64,000 nucleotides of DNA from Microbacterium barkeri (GTDB taxonomy: Bacteria > Actinomycetota > Actinomycetes > Actinomycetales > Microbacteriaceae), in NCBI RefSeq assembly GCF_027921765.1, contig NZ_BSEJ01000009.1, forward strand, positions 62,001-126,000, written 5' to 3'. The position numbers and the translations under genes are program-made. Below the pieces are notes generated by a model. It was not told the origin of the DNA, ran no database searches, and saw only the letters and a list, made by a program, of their open reading frames with translations. This document shows positions 18,741 through 27,912 of the stretch, one piece after another (position 1 is the first letter of the stretch; the number at the start of each line of letters is the position of its first letter).

Positions 18741-20039
18741 TCAGACGCCCGCGTAGCCCTGGCCGACCTGCTCGAGGCCGGGGTAGAGCGGGAACGCGTC
18801 GGCGAGCTTCGCGACGCGCTCGCGCAGGGCGTCGACGTCGGCGCCGGGAAGCAGCGCGAGGGCGATGATGTCGGCGACCTCGGTGAACTCGGCGTCGCCG
18901 AAGCCGCGCGTCGCGAGCGCGGGCGTGCCGATGCGCAGGCCCGAGGTGACCATCGGCGGGCGCGGGTCGTTCGGGACGGCGTTGCGGTTGACCGTGATGC
19001 GGATGTCGTGCAGGAGGTCCTCGGCCTCCTTGCCGTTGATCGCGGCGTCGCGCAGGTCGACGAGCACGAGATGCACGTTGGTGCCGCCCGAGCGGACCGC
19101 GATGCCCGCGTCCTTCACGTCCTGCTGCGAGAGGCGATCGGCTAGGATGGCCGCGCCGCGGACGGTGCGCTCCTGACGGTCCTTGAACTCGGGCGTCGCG
19201 GCGAGCTTGAACGCGGTCGCCTTGGCGGCGATCACGTGCATGAGCGGGCCGCCCTGCTGACCCGGGAAAACGGCCGAGTTGATCTTCTTCGCGATGTCGG
19301 CGTCGTTCGTGAGGATGAAGCCCGAGCGGGGGCCGCCGATCGTCTTGTGCACGGTCGACGAGACGACGTGCGCGTGCGGGACGGGGCTCGGGTGGACACC
19401 CGCGGCGACGAGGCCCGCGAAGTGCGCCATGTCGACCCAGAGGTACGCGCCCACCTCGTCGGCGATCTCGCGGAACGCGGCGAAGTCGAGCTGGCGGGGG
19501 TACGCCGACCAGCCGGCGATGATGACCTTCGGCTTGTGCTCGAGGGCGAGGCGGCGCACCTCGTCCATGTCGACGAGCGAGGTCTCGGGGTTCACGCCGT
19601 AGGCGACGATGTCGTAGAGACGGCCGGAGAAGTTGATCTTCATGCCGTGCGTGAGGTGGCCGCCGTGGTCGAGCGAGAGGCCGAGGATGGTGTCGCCGGG
19701 GCGGGCGATCGCGTGCAGCACGGCCGCGTTGGCGGTGGCGCCCGAGTGCGGCTGGACGTTCGCGAACTCGGCGCCGAACAGCTCCTTGGCGCGGGCGATC
19801 GCGAGCTCCTCGGCGACGTCGACCTCCTCGCAGCCGCCGTAGTAGCGGCGGCCCGGGTAGCCCTCGGCGTACTTGTTCGTGAGCACGGAGCCCTGCGACT
19901 GCAGCACCGAGACGGGCACGAAGTTCTCCGACGCGATCATCTCGAGGAAGCCGCGCTGGCGATCGAGCTCGCGCTGCAGCACCTCCGCGATCTCCGGGTC
20001 GACCTCGGCGAGGGGGGCGTTGAACAGCGGATCGGTCAT
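18741..20039 (-). CDS. glyA: Serine hydroxymethyltransferase
   Basis: 432 residues. It converts serine and THF to glycine and methylene-THF, with PLP. Seen: [57 protein letters not shown] and the PLP-lysine segment [20 protein letters not shown] lies 6 nt before ATG 20039. The leader carries a ZTP riboswitch, linking expression to ZTP/ZMP, the purine intermediate that builds up when 10-formyl-THF is short. Confidence 0.97.
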   Translation of the reverse strand: MTDPLFNAPLAEVDPEIAEVLQRELDRQRGFLEMIASENFVPVSVLQSQGSVLTNKYAEGYPGRRYYGGCEEVDVAEELAIARAKELFGAEFANVQPHSGATANAAVLHAIARPGDTILGLSLDHGGHLTHGMKINFSGRLYDIVAYGVNPETSLVDMDEVRRLALEHKPKVIIAGWSAYPRQLDFAAFREIADEVGAYLWVDMAHFAGLVAAGVHPSPVPHAHVVSSTVHKTIGGPRSGFILTNDADIAKKINSAVFPGQQGGPLMHVIAAKATAFKLAATPEFKDRQERTVRGAAILADRLSQQDVKDAGIAVRSGGTNVHLVLVDLRDAAINGKEAEDLLHDIRITVNRNAVPNDPRPPMVTSGLRIGTPALATRGFGDAEFTEVADIIALALLPGADVDALRERVAKLADAFPLYPGLEQVGQGYAGV

Positions 20040-20074
20040 GGCGATCTCCAGACGACAGACGAAAAGGGGTCATC

Positions 20075-20155
20075 GCATCGGCCCAGGCGTGCGGTCGAAT
20101 GCCGTCTCGGTCGCTTCCCGGTGGTGCACCACCTCAACGCCAGTCGCGACGCGAA
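20075..20155 (-). ncRNA. ZTP riboswitch (pfl motif)
   Basis: Reading the minus strand, the conserved blocks appear in order: GCGACTGGCG, then GGTGG-TGC-ACCACCGGGAAGC, a variable spacer, and GCACGCCTGGGCC. This is the ZTP/pfl consensus (GACUGGCG, ACCACCGGGGAGC, CGCCUGGGC). It lies about 40 nt before the glyA ATG. A CCCCTTTT run follows the aptamer. The class is typically upstream of glyA, folD, purH and similar genes. Confidence 0.9.
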
Positions 20156-20214
20156 CAGCATAGCCGACCCGAGTCGGATGGCCGCGGTCGGGTGGATGTG
20201 GGAGGGTCAGGAGC

Positions 20215-21381
20215 ATGGGGACCGTGATCCACTCGACGCTGCTCGTCTCCGACCGCCGCGCGGAGCGCGACGGCTGGATCCGCTTCGAGGACGGACGCGT
20301 TTCGTCGCGCGGCGACGGAGACGGATGGCGCGCCGCAACGCAGACGGGCGATGTCGTCATCGACGCGGCCGAGATCGCGGGCGACGGCGCCGTGCTCACG
20401 CCGGGGCTGATCGACCTGCACGGGCACGGCGGTGCGGGCGCCGCCCACGAGGACGGGGCGGACGCCATCCGGACGGCACGCGCTCTGCACCGGGCGCACG
20501 GCACGACGCGAGCGGTCATCTCGCTCGTGACCGCCTCCGTCGACGACCTCGAGGCGCGCGTCGCCGCCATCGGGCGCCTCGCCCAGCACGAGGACGACAT
20601 CCTCGGCAGCCATCTCGAGGGGCCGTTCCTGGACCCCGGCCATCACGGCGCGCATGACCCCGAGCTCCTGCGCCACCCCGACGCCGACACGGTCGCGCGC
20701 CTGCTCGCGGCAGGCGAGATCGGCGGAACCCAGACCATCCGGCAGATCACGATCGCCCCCGAGCTGCCCGGCGCGATCGACGCGATCCGCGCCATCTCAG
20801 CGGCGGGGGTCATCGCGGCGATCGGGCACACCGACGCCGACGCCGACGCGACCGCGGCGGGCGTCGACGCCGGTGCGACGCTCGTGACGCACGCCTTCAA
20901 CGCGATGCCGGGCATCCACCACCGCCGGCCGGGGCCCATCCCCACCGCCGCGCGCGACGACCGGGTCGTGCTCGAGCTCATCGCCGACGGCGTGCACGTC
21001 GCCGACGCCGTGATGCTCATGCTGCTCCGGGCAGCGCCGGGCCGGGTCGCGCTCGTGACCGACGCGATGGCGGCGACCGGCATGGCCGACGGCGACTACG
21101 CGATCGGCGCCCTCGACGTGGTCGTCGAGCAGGGCGTCGCGACGGTGCGCGGCACCGACACCATCGCGGGCTCCACGCTCACGCAGGACGTGGCGCTCCG
21201 CCGGGTCGTCGGGCTCGGCGTCCCGCTGCCCGACGCGGTCGGGGCGCTCACGGCGACACCCGCCAAGGTGCTGCGCCGCGACGACCTCGGCACGCTCCGC
21301 ACCGGGGCGATCGCCGATGCGGTTCTGTGGAGCCGCGAGCTCGAGGTCGCGCGCGTCTGGACGGCGGGCGCCGTGCGCTGA
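20215..21381 (+). CDS. nagA: N-acetylglucosamine-6-phosphate deacetylase
   Basis: 388 residues. It removes acetate from GlcNAc-6-P in amino-sugar recycling or chitin use. Amidohydrolase motifs: LTPGLIDLHGHGGAG (metal His pair), GSHLEGPFLDPGHHGAH, IGHTDADADAT, VTHAFNAMPGIHHR, ELIADGVHV, VTDAMAATG and AGSTLTQDVALR. GGAGG and GGAG elements precede ATG 20215. No nagB is adjacent. Confidence 0.93.
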   Translation: MGTVIHSTLLVSDRRAERDGWIRFEDGRVSSRGDGDGWRAATQTGDVVIDAAEIAGDGAVLTPGLIDLHGHGGAGAAHEDGADAIRTARALHRAHGTTRAVISLVTASVDDLEARVAAIGRLAQHEDDILGSHLEGPFLDPGHHGAHDPELLRHPDADTVARLLAAGEIGGTQTIRQITIAPELPGAIDAIRAISAAGVIAAIGHTDADADATAAGVDAGATLVTHAFNAMPGIHHRRPGPIPTAARDDRVVLELIADGVHVADAVMLMLLRAAPGRVALVTDAMAATGMADGDYAIGALDVVVEQGVATVRGTDTIAGSTLTQDVALRRVVGLGVPLPDAVGALTATPAKVLRRDDLGTLRTGAIADAVLWSRELEVARVWTAGAVR

Positions 21382-21745
21382 GGCGTCCGGAGAGAGATCA
21401 GGGGCCCGGACCCCTCCCCCGAGTGTCCGAGCCCCTCGTCGCGAGCGGCGATGCCGCCTCGCGAGACCTCCGACCCGAAGCTCCCCAGCAGCTGGGCGGA
21501 ACGTCCCTCACCGCATGAGACGGCGGCGGGGCGGTTTCATTACGCGACTTCCGAGAAATTTGTCGAACTCCGGATGTGACCGTGCCATCGGGCGGAAAAT
21601 CCCCCGTGAATCCCTACATCGGGGTGGCGGAGCCGCCCGATCCGCGGGAGGATGTTCACCGGCCTGACGACCCGACGTCGGCCGCACGCGCACCCGCCGC
21701 CACCGATGCGACGAGGGGTGTGCCCACCGACACGGACCCGCACCT
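21382..21745. other. 364-bp non-coding gap before the sigma fusion gene
   Basis: It holds the nagA terminator at 21401-21435. Further right is a comparatively AT-rich patch (about 21535-21620: TTCATTACGC, GAGAAATTTGTCG, GCGGAAAATCC) where the promoter of the sigma-fusion gene probably lies. No clear -35/-10 pair or coding sequence is seen. Confidence 0.5.
21401..21435 (+). terminator. Hairpin terminator after nagA
   Basis: GGGGCCCGGAC / GTCCGAGCCCC stem with one mismatch. Confidence 0.65.
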
Positions 21746-24700
21746 ATGACCACAGACGACGAGAACCTCAGCGACGGCGAGGCGCTGGCATCGGCGACCC
21801 CCGACGCGGATCTCGTCCTCCGCACCCGCTCGGGAGACCACGACGCGTTCGGCGAGCTGTGGCGGCGCCACTACCGATCGGGCATCGTCGCCGCGCGATC
21901 GATCACCTCGAGCCTCGACGCCGACGACCTCGTGCAGGAGTCGTACGCGAAGATCTTCCAGTCGATCCAGCGCGGCAACGGGCCGACCGGCTCGTTCCGC
22001 GCCTACCTTTTCACGACCATCCGCAATGTGGCGGCATCTTGGGGCCGCGCGCGCACGGAGGCGACGAGCGACGGGCTCGAGGAGGTCGAGGACCCGGAGT
22101 CGACCGAGGTCGCCACGGACGAGGCGCTCGACCGCAGCCTCACCCACACCGCCTTCCGCAGCCTGCCCACGCGCTGGCAGGAGGTGCTCTGGTACACCGA
22201 GATCGAGCAGATGAAGCCCGCGGAGATCGCGCCGCTGCTCGGCATGAAGGCGGCCGCCGTCTCGCAGCTCGCGTTCCGCGCTCGCGAGGGGCTGCGCGAG
22301 GCGTGGATCCAGGCGCACATCGCCTCCGTCGAGGACGGGTCCGCGCACGCCTGGACGATCGAGCGCCTCGGCGCGTACACGCGCGGCAACCTCGGATCGC
22401 GCGACCAGGCCAAGGTCGACGCACACCTCGGCGAGTGCGCGCGCTGCGCGATCGTAGCCTCGGAGGCGAAGGAGGTCGGCAGCCGACTCGCGCTCGTGCT
22501 CCTGCCGCTCACGATCGGCGTCACCGGCACCGCCGGCTACCTCGCATCGCTCCAGCGCGACGAGTCGGCGCTCGTCGCGCTCGCGGCCATGCCATCTTCG
22601 GTATACGAGGGCGCTGTGGCGGTCGCGGGCGGAGCCGTCGGCGCCGGAGCGGCGACCGGCGCGGCAGCGGATGGCGCCGCCAAGTCGGTCGGGTTCGCTG
22701 CGGCGGGCGGCGGATCAGGTGGATCCGGAGGATCGGCCGGCGGGTCGGCGTCGAGCTCCGCGTGGACGATCGGCGGACTCGTCGGCGCCGGGATCGCGGC
22801 GGCCGCGGTCGCGGGTACGGTACTCGCGGCGACGCTGACGGGCGGCTTCGCGGGATCCGCGAACGAGGCCGCGTCGGCATTCGAGGACGCCGCGCAGCCC
22901 GACGCGTCGATCGAGGCCTCCGACGAGCTGCTCGCGCAGACCCCGGCCCCCGAGGAGCCGATCGCTCCCCCGGTCGATGAGCCCGCGCCATCCGCTTCGC
23001 CGACCCCGACGCCGACGCTCACTCCGGCGCCGGCTCCCGAGCCGAGCGCCGAGCCCCAGCCGTCGGCCGAGCCTCAGCCGTCGGCCGAGCCTCAGCCGAC
23101 CGCCGAGCCCACGCTCGAGCCGCAGCCGACCGCCGAGCCGGAGCCGTCAGAGGCGCCGTCGCCCGAGCCGAGTCCGTCGGAGGAGCCCGAGCCGAGCCCG
23201 TCGGAGGAGCCCGAGCCGAGCCCGTCGGAGGAGCCGTCGCCCGAGCCGACGCCGCAGCCGTCGGAGCCTGCGCCCGAGGTCGAGAGCCCCGCGCCCATCG
23301 GCTTCGAGCGTGCGTCCGTCGTCGATGCACGCGAGCGCATCGTCCAGGTCGACGTGACCGGCGAGCCCGGTGAGCCCGTGGCCGTGACCGAGTCGAGCTC
23401 CGCACCCGCTGCGGCCTCCGCGATGCTCCTCTTCACGGCGGCCGACGCGGATGCCCTCGCCGAGGGCGAGTTCTCGGCAGACGGCGTCGCGGAGCTCCAG
23501 TTCGCGCTCACCGCCGTCCAGGTGACGGACGACGTCACGCTCGAGATCGCCTATCGCGACGTCGAGGGCGAGTCGTTCGTCGCGTCGCTGTCGACGCTCG
23601 GCGTGCGCGATCCGCTTCTCGAGGCCGTCGAGCCCGAGCCGACTCCGGCTCCGACTCCGACTCCGACCGTGACGCCGACCGCGAGCCCGACGCCCACGCC
23701 AGAACCGACGCCGACCGAGACGCCGGTGCCCCCGAAGCGGATCGGCATCGGCGCGGCGGTCGATGTCGACAAGAACGCCGGAACCATCGAGTTCGCCGTG
23801 ACCGGCGAGCCCGGCGAGCAGGCCTCCGTCTACGTCGGCGGCTCGACCTCGTCCGACGACTCACGAACGCTCGATGCTGAGGGGAAGGCCACGCTCACCA
23901 TCGTGCTCGGCTCGGGCGAGGTCCGAGACGATCTGCCGATCGAGGTGCGCTATCGGGATGGCGCCCTCGCGGGCCTCGAGGACCACACGACGCTGGGCGA
24001 GCTGATCGATATCGAGGATGTCGCGATCAACGATCCGCTGCAGCTGAGCGCTCTAGGCGACGATGTCGACAGCACAGCGACGCTGGTCGTGAGCGGGGAA
24101 CCCGACGCGCGGGTCGAGGTGTTCCTAGCGGAACGACGGCTCGGCACAACCCAATTGGCGGGCGGGACGTCGACCATCGTTCTTCCGCTCACGCAGGAGG
24201 ACGTGAGGTCCGACGTCGCCGTCGTCGCCCGCTACGCGGCAGCGCACGCCGTCGCGCCTCCGGTCGAGAACACCGTTCGCGAGCTGAACCTCAGCGGGCT
24301 GCTGGACACGTCGCTGCAGGTTGGCACGCCGAATGTCGATCCCGAGCGTGAGAGGTTCACGGTCGTGCTCCCACTCGTCGGCGAGCCGGGCGAGAGTGTC
24401 GTCGTCGACGTTTATGGAACTCAGACGGTCGTCCCCCTTGCGAATCCTGGTGGGAACGCCGTGTTCGCTTTCGAGCCGCAGCTCTCCGAAGACGGCCTCG
24501 CGCTGAGCGATCCGATGGCTCGGGTGACGCTTAGCTACGCCCGCCAGGAAGTGTGGGGCAATGGCGCATCGGAAACGCTTGCATCGCTCGGCGTTGAGGA
24601 ACTTGTCGCTCCACCGACCCCGCTCACAATCGAGTCCGCCACGAGCGGACTGCCCACCGACCCCTTCGACGCCGACGCACTCCTGCCCGTGACCACGACG

Positions 24701-24952
24701 GTTGAGATCACGGGCAGGCCGTACTCCGCAACTCGATTGATCTACTCCGGCGACGCTGTGTGGCGCGGGGTGCTCGACGGATACGGAATGGCAACGGCGA
24801 GCTTCACGAAACCGGCGGGCGAACTTCTTCTCGATGTGGTTGCGCAGCAGGACACCATCGAGTCCGAGTACGAGGACACAGCACATGGTGACGCGTCTCA
24901 GCCTGTGCGCTTGTCTTCGTTCATCTCGACTCTGACCATCCCACTCCTCTGA
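21746..24952 (+). CDS. ECF sigma factor fused to zinc-finger anti-sigma, membrane and repeated extracellular domains
   Basis: 1068 residues in one open frame. Residues about 22-100 are sigma region 2 (DAFGELWRRHYRSG, DADDLVQESYAKIF, FRAYLFTTIRNVAASWGR). About 130-190 is region 4 (LPTRWQEVLWYTEIEQMKPA, LGMKAAAVSQLAFRAREGL). At 227-234, HLGECARC is the H-x3-C-x2-C zinc-finger anti-sigma motif. Two hydrophobic segments follow (about 246-266 and 340-366). Then come a P/T/S/E-rich stalk (about 400-515), a second Pro/Thr linker (about 629-665) and about five beta-rich repeats, most carrying a GEPGE-like turn. So cytoplasmic sigma and surface sensor are one polypeptide. No Shine-Dalgarno precedes ATG 21746. 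From about 24050 the codon use becomes less GC-biased. Confidence 0.9.
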   Translation: MTTDDENLSDGEALASATPDADLVLRTRSGDHDAFGELWRRHYRSGIVAARSITSSLDADDLVQESYAKIFQSIQRGNGPTGSFRAYLFTTIRNVAASWGRARTEATSDGLEEVEDPESTEVATDEALDRSLTHTAFRSLPTRWQEVLWYTEIEQMKPAEIAPLLGMKAAAVSQLAFRAREGLREAWIQAHIASVEDGSAHAWTIERLGAYTRGNLGSRDQAKVDAHLGECARCAIVASEAKEVGSRLALVLLPLTIGVTGTAGYLASLQRDESALVALAAMPSSVYEGAVAVAGGAVGAGAATGAAADGAAKSVGFAAAGGGSGGSGGSAGGSASSSAWTIGGLVGAGIAAAAVAGTVLAATLTGGFAGSANEAASAFEDAAQPDASIEASDELLAQTPAPEEPIAPPVDEPAPSASPTPTPTLTPAPAPEPSAEPQPSAEPQPSAEPQPTAEPTLEPQPTAEPEPSEAPSPEPSPSEEPEPSPSEEPEPSPSEEPSPEPTPQPSEPAPEVESPAPIGFERASVVDARERIVQVDVTGEPGEPVAVTESSSAPAAASAMLLFTAADADALAEGEFSADGVAELQFALTAVQVTDDVTLEIAYRDVEGESFVASLSTLGVRDPLLEAVEPEPTPAPTPTPTVTPTASPTPTPEPTPTETPVPPKRIGIGAAVDVDKNAGTIEFAVTGEPGEQASVYVGGSTSSDDSRTLDAEGKATLTIVLGSGEVRDDLPIEVRYRDGALAGLEDHTTLGELIDIEDVAINDPLQLSALGDDVDSTATLVVSGEPDARVEVFLAERRLGTTQLAGGTSTIVLPLTQEDVRSDVAVVARYAAAHAVAPPVENTVRELNLSGLLDTSLQVGTPNVDPERERFTVVLPLVGEPGESVVVDVYGTQTVVPLANPGGNAVFAFEPQLSEDGLALSDPMARVTLSYARQEVWGNGASETLASLGVEELVAPPTPLTIESATSGLPTDPFDADALLPVTTTVEITGRPYSATRLIYSGDAVWRGVLDGYGMATASFTKPAGELLLDVVAQQDTIESEYEDTAHGDASQPVRLSSFISTLTIPLL

Positions 24953-24971
24953 CCCGGCTACCCTCGTCGGA

Positions 24972-25793
24972 GTGACGGACAATCCCTACGGGCCCGAGTG
25001 GGTGCGGCACGATGCGACCGCGGCCGACGGCATCCGGCTCGCGTACTGGACCGCGGGGCAAGGCGCACCGCTCGTGCTCATCGCGGGTCAGGCGGTCGAT
25101 CACCGGTCGTGGCAGATCGTGGGGCCGGGACTGCTCCGCGATCGGCAGATCGTGATCTTCGACCACCGCGGCATCGGCGACAGCGAACTGGGCGAGGCCG
25201 AGCGCTTCACGACGCGGCTCTTCGCCGACGACGTCGTGCACATCCTCGACGATGCGGGCATCGAGCGAGCGGACGTCGTCGGGCATTCGATGGGCGGCCG
25301 CGTCGCGCAGTGGCTCGCGATCGTCCATCCCGAGCGCGTGCGCAAGCTCGTGCTCGTCTCGACGTCGGCCGGCGACGCGCACGGGCCGCGGCGTTCCGAC
25401 GAAGCCGACCGCGCCATCCGCTCGCGCGACCGGAAGGAGGTCGCGTCGGTCTTCTGGGACGAGGCGCAGGACGACCTGGTGCGGCTCCTCGCCGTCGGCC
25501 GCGACCGCACCGCCCTCGCCCGGCATCATCGAGCCAGCCGCGCGCACGACACGCTCGACGACCTGCCGCGCATCACCGCCCCGACGCTCGTGCTGCACGG
25601 CGAGCTCGACGCCCTGACGCCGGTCGAGAACGCCCGGGTCCTCGACACGCGCATCCCGGGCGCCCGACTGACCGTGATCAAGGGCGCCAAGCACGGCGTG
25701 CTGCTCGACGGCGGGATCGGGATGCAGATCGCCGACCGGTTCCTGCGCCGCCCGCTGCGCTCGGCCCTGCCGGAGGCACCGGCCGACCGGTAG
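24972..25793 (+). CDS. Alpha/beta-fold hydrolase
   Basis: 273 residues from GTG 24972, with TACCCT 7 nt upstream (leaderless pattern). Oxyanion strand and nucleophile elbow: GAPLVLIAGQAVDHRSW, DHRGIGDS, then GHSMGG with the catalytic Ser. The Asp is in HGELDALTPVENA and the His in GAKHGVLL. Close in type to AB-hydrolase esterases or haloperoxidase-like enzymes; the substrate is unknown. It is read in the same direction as mdh, whose -10-like TAGCGT overlaps this gene's stop. Confidence 0.9.
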   Translation: MTDNPYGPEWVRHDATAADGIRLAYWTAGQGAPLVLIAGQAVDHRSWQIVGPGLLRDRQIVIFDHRGIGDSELGEAERFTTRLFADDVVHILDDAGIERADVVGHSMGGRVAQWLAIVHPERVRKLVLVSTSAGDAHGPRRSDEADRAIRSRDRKEVASVFWDEAQDDLVRLLAVGRDRTALARHHRASRAHDTLDDLPRITAPTLVLHGELDALTPVENARVLDTRIPGARLTVIKGAKHGVLLDGGIGMQIADRFLRRPLRSALPEAPADR

Positions 25794-25802
25794 CGTCGAG
25801 TC

Positions 25803-26786
25803 ATGGTCACACCTCTTCGCATCGCCGTCACGGGCGCGGCCGGTCAGATCGGTTACAGCCTCCTCTTCCGTCTCGCGAGCGGCGGTCTCGGCGACCGCCC
25901 GGTCGAACTCCGACTGCTCGAGGTCACGCCCGCGCTGCCGAAGGCGGAGGGCGTCGCGATGGAGCTCGTCGACTGCGCGTTCCCCCTTCTCTCCGGGATC
26001 GACATCACCGACGATGCGCGGCGCGCGTTCGACGGAGCCGACCTCGCGCTCCTCGTCGGCGCCCGCCCGCGCACCGCCGAGATGACCCGCGGCGACCTCC
26101 TGTCCGCCAACGGAGCGATCTTCACGGCCCAGGGTCAGGCGCTGAACGACGTCGCAGGCGACGACATCCGCGTGCTCGTCACGGGCAACCCCGCGAACAC
26201 GAACGCGCTGATCGCGCAGCAGAACGCGCCCGACATCCCGGCCGAGCGCTTCTCTGCCCTGACCCGCCTCGACCACAACCGCGCTCTCGCGCAGCTGGCG
26301 CTCAAGACGGGCACGCCGGTGTCGGAGATCTCGCGCATGACGATCTGGGGCAACCACTCCGCGACGCAGTACGCCGACCTGTCGCACGCCGTGGTGTCAG
26401 GCCGGCCCGCGCTCGAGCTCGTCGACCGCCCATGGATCGAGAGCGAGTTCCTGCCGACTGTCGCGAACCGGGGCACGGCGATCATCGAGGCGCGCGGATC
26501 GTCGTCCGCAGCGTCCGCGGCGAGCGCGACGGTGGATGCCGCGCGCGACTGGCTGAACGGCACGGCTGAAGGCGACTGGACCTCGATGGCGGTCGTCTCC
26601 GACGGGTCGTACGGCGTTCCCGAGGGACTCGTGTCGTCCTTCCCCGTGCAGACGGAGAACGGCGGATGGCGGATCGTGCCCGACCTCGAGATCGACGGCT
26701 TCTCGCGCGCCCGCATCGACACGTCGGTCGCCGAGCTCGCCGACGAGCGCACGGCCGTGCGCAAGCTCGGGCTCATCCCGTCCTGA
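25803..26786 (+). CDS. mdh: Malate dehydrogenase (NAD)
   Basis: 327 residues. It interconverts malate and oxaloacetate. The dinucleotide motif is [19 protein letters not shown], followed by [51 protein letters not shown] (catalytic Asp/Arg) and [11 protein letters not shown] (catalytic His). This is the two-subunit cytosolic-type MDH usual in actinobacteria. TAGCGT 6 nt before ATG 25803 suggests a leaderless mRNA. With pckG, aceA and aceB in the window it completes a C4/gluconeogenic set. Confidence 0.96.
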   Translation: MVTPLRIAVTGAAGQIGYSLLFRLASGGLGDRPVELRLLEVTPALPKAEGVAMELVDCAFPLLSGIDITDDARRAFDGADLALLVGARPRTAEMTRGDLLSANGAIFTAQGQALNDVAGDDIRVLVTGNPANTNALIAQQNAPDIPAERFSALTRLDHNRALAQLALKTGTPVSEISRMTIWGNHSATQYADLSHAVVSGRPALELVDRPWIESEFLPTVANRGTAIIEARGSSSAASAASATVDAARDWLNGTAEGDWTSMAVVSDGSYGVPEGLVSSFPVQTENGGWRIVPDLEIDGFSRARIDTSVAELADERTAVRKLGLIPS

Positions 26787-26790
26787 GCTG

Positions 26791-27855
26791 ATGGTGGTTC
26801 CTCCCGAGACGAGCGGGGCGCGGCCCCCGGAGGCGGGCGGGCGCTGGCGAAGCTCCGTCCTCGCCGGTCCTCGTGGCAGACGCCTGTGCCTGGAGCTCGC
26901 CGCACGCGACGACGCGGTGTGGTCGGCCCTGTTCGAGGCTGCACGTTCGCGCGACAACGGCGAGGTCGCCCTGCGGCCCACGAGCGATCTCGCTGAAGCC
27001 ATCGAGCGAACGCAGCGTTCCGGCTGGACAACGGAGGAGCTCGCGAGTGCGCTGGTCACGAGCGTCGACTCGGCAGTGTACTGGCAGCCTCCGCGGACGG
27101 AGGACGACGTCGCCGGGCTCGAAGGCGTCCGCGCCTCGCTGCGTGCAACCGCCGACGAGGTGGAACGCGCGGCACCGTCGTGGTGGTCATCGCCCCGACG
27201 GCACATCCAGTGGACGATCGACTGGCAGGATGCGGGCGGCCCTGCGCCTCCCGCACGCCCGGCCGCCGATGCACTGCGTCGCTGGCGTGCGCATGTGCTC
27301 GCCGATGAGGGGCGTGCGCGTCGAGAGCGCCCGACGGAGCTGGCCGCGCCCCTGAGCGGCGAGTGGGATTCCATTCCTCGTGATGTTCTTGCGACCACGG
27401 GCGAGATGGACGACGGCGTGCCCGCGGGCCTGCGCCTCGTCGAGGACTTCCTCGGGTTCGAAAGCGCGACGGCGATCCCCGCAATCGGCGATGGTCGGAC
27501 GTACGAGATCGCGCGGGAGGAAGACTGGACCGAGCTCTGCCGCCGATACCCGCTCGACGTCACCGCGTCGCGTCGACACGACTGGTTCCGCGCCACCGGT
27601 CGCGATGGCCGCTGGCTCATCCCCGATTGGTCCCGTGTCGCGTCCGATTGGGACGCCGTGCATCTGACGGTCGAGTGCTACCTGACGTCGGCGACGCGTC
27701 CCATCGCCGTCGACGCAGAGTGGGCGAGCGTGATCGCCGGGTGGACGCCCGACGTCACCTTCTGGCTCACCGACAGCGCGAGCGTCGGGGAAGGCGGCCG
27801 CGTCGACTGGCGTGTCGACGCGGGAACGGCCCCGTACACGTGGTCGCGGATCTGA
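26791..27855 (+). CDS. Hypothetical protein, 354 aa
   Basis: Starts 4 bp after the mdh stop (MVVPPETSGARPPEAGGRW), with no clear Shine-Dalgarno, so it may be coupled to mdh. No signal peptide or membrane segment is seen. Trp-rich motifs occur: APSWWSSPRRHIQWTIDWQD, REEDWTELCRRYPLDVT, DGRWLIPDWSRVASDWDAVH, ending PYTWSRI. The centre (WTELCRRYPL to DWDAVHLTVECYL) resembles actinobacterial proteins of unknown function; I cannot assign a family. Confidence 0.8.
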   Translation: MVVPPETSGARPPEAGGRWRSSVLAGPRGRRLCLELAARDDAVWSALFEAARSRDNGEVALRPTSDLAEAIERTQRSGWTTEELASALVTSVDSAVYWQPPRTEDDVAGLEGVRASLRATADEVERAAPSWWSSPRRHIQWTIDWQDAGGPAPPARPAADALRRWRAHVLADEGRARRERPTELAAPLSGEWDSIPRDVLATTGEMDDGVPAGLRLVEDFLGFESATAIPAIGDGRTYEIAREEDWTELCRRYPLDVTASRRHDWFRATGRDGRWLIPDWSRVASDWDAVHLTVECYLTSATRPIAVDAEWASVIAGWTPDVTFWLTDSASVGEGGRVDWRVDAGTAPYTWSRI

Positions 27856-27870
27856 CCTGACGCTTCCGCT

Positions 27871-27904
27871 GCCCTCGCCCGCCCGACACGGGGGCGGGCA
27901 GGGC
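27871..27904. terminator. Bidirectional hairpin terminator
   Basis: GCCCTcGCCCGCCC / GGGCGGGCAGGGC stem with one bulge, followed by TTT on the plus side, between convergent genes. Confidence 0.75.
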
Positions 27905-27912
27905 TTTCATCC

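Noticed and set aside
21536..21620. Defined ECF promoter for the sigma-fusion gene
   Set aside because: GTGACC and CTACAT occur but 33 bp apart, too far for a -35/-10 pair; only an AT-rich patch can be claimed.
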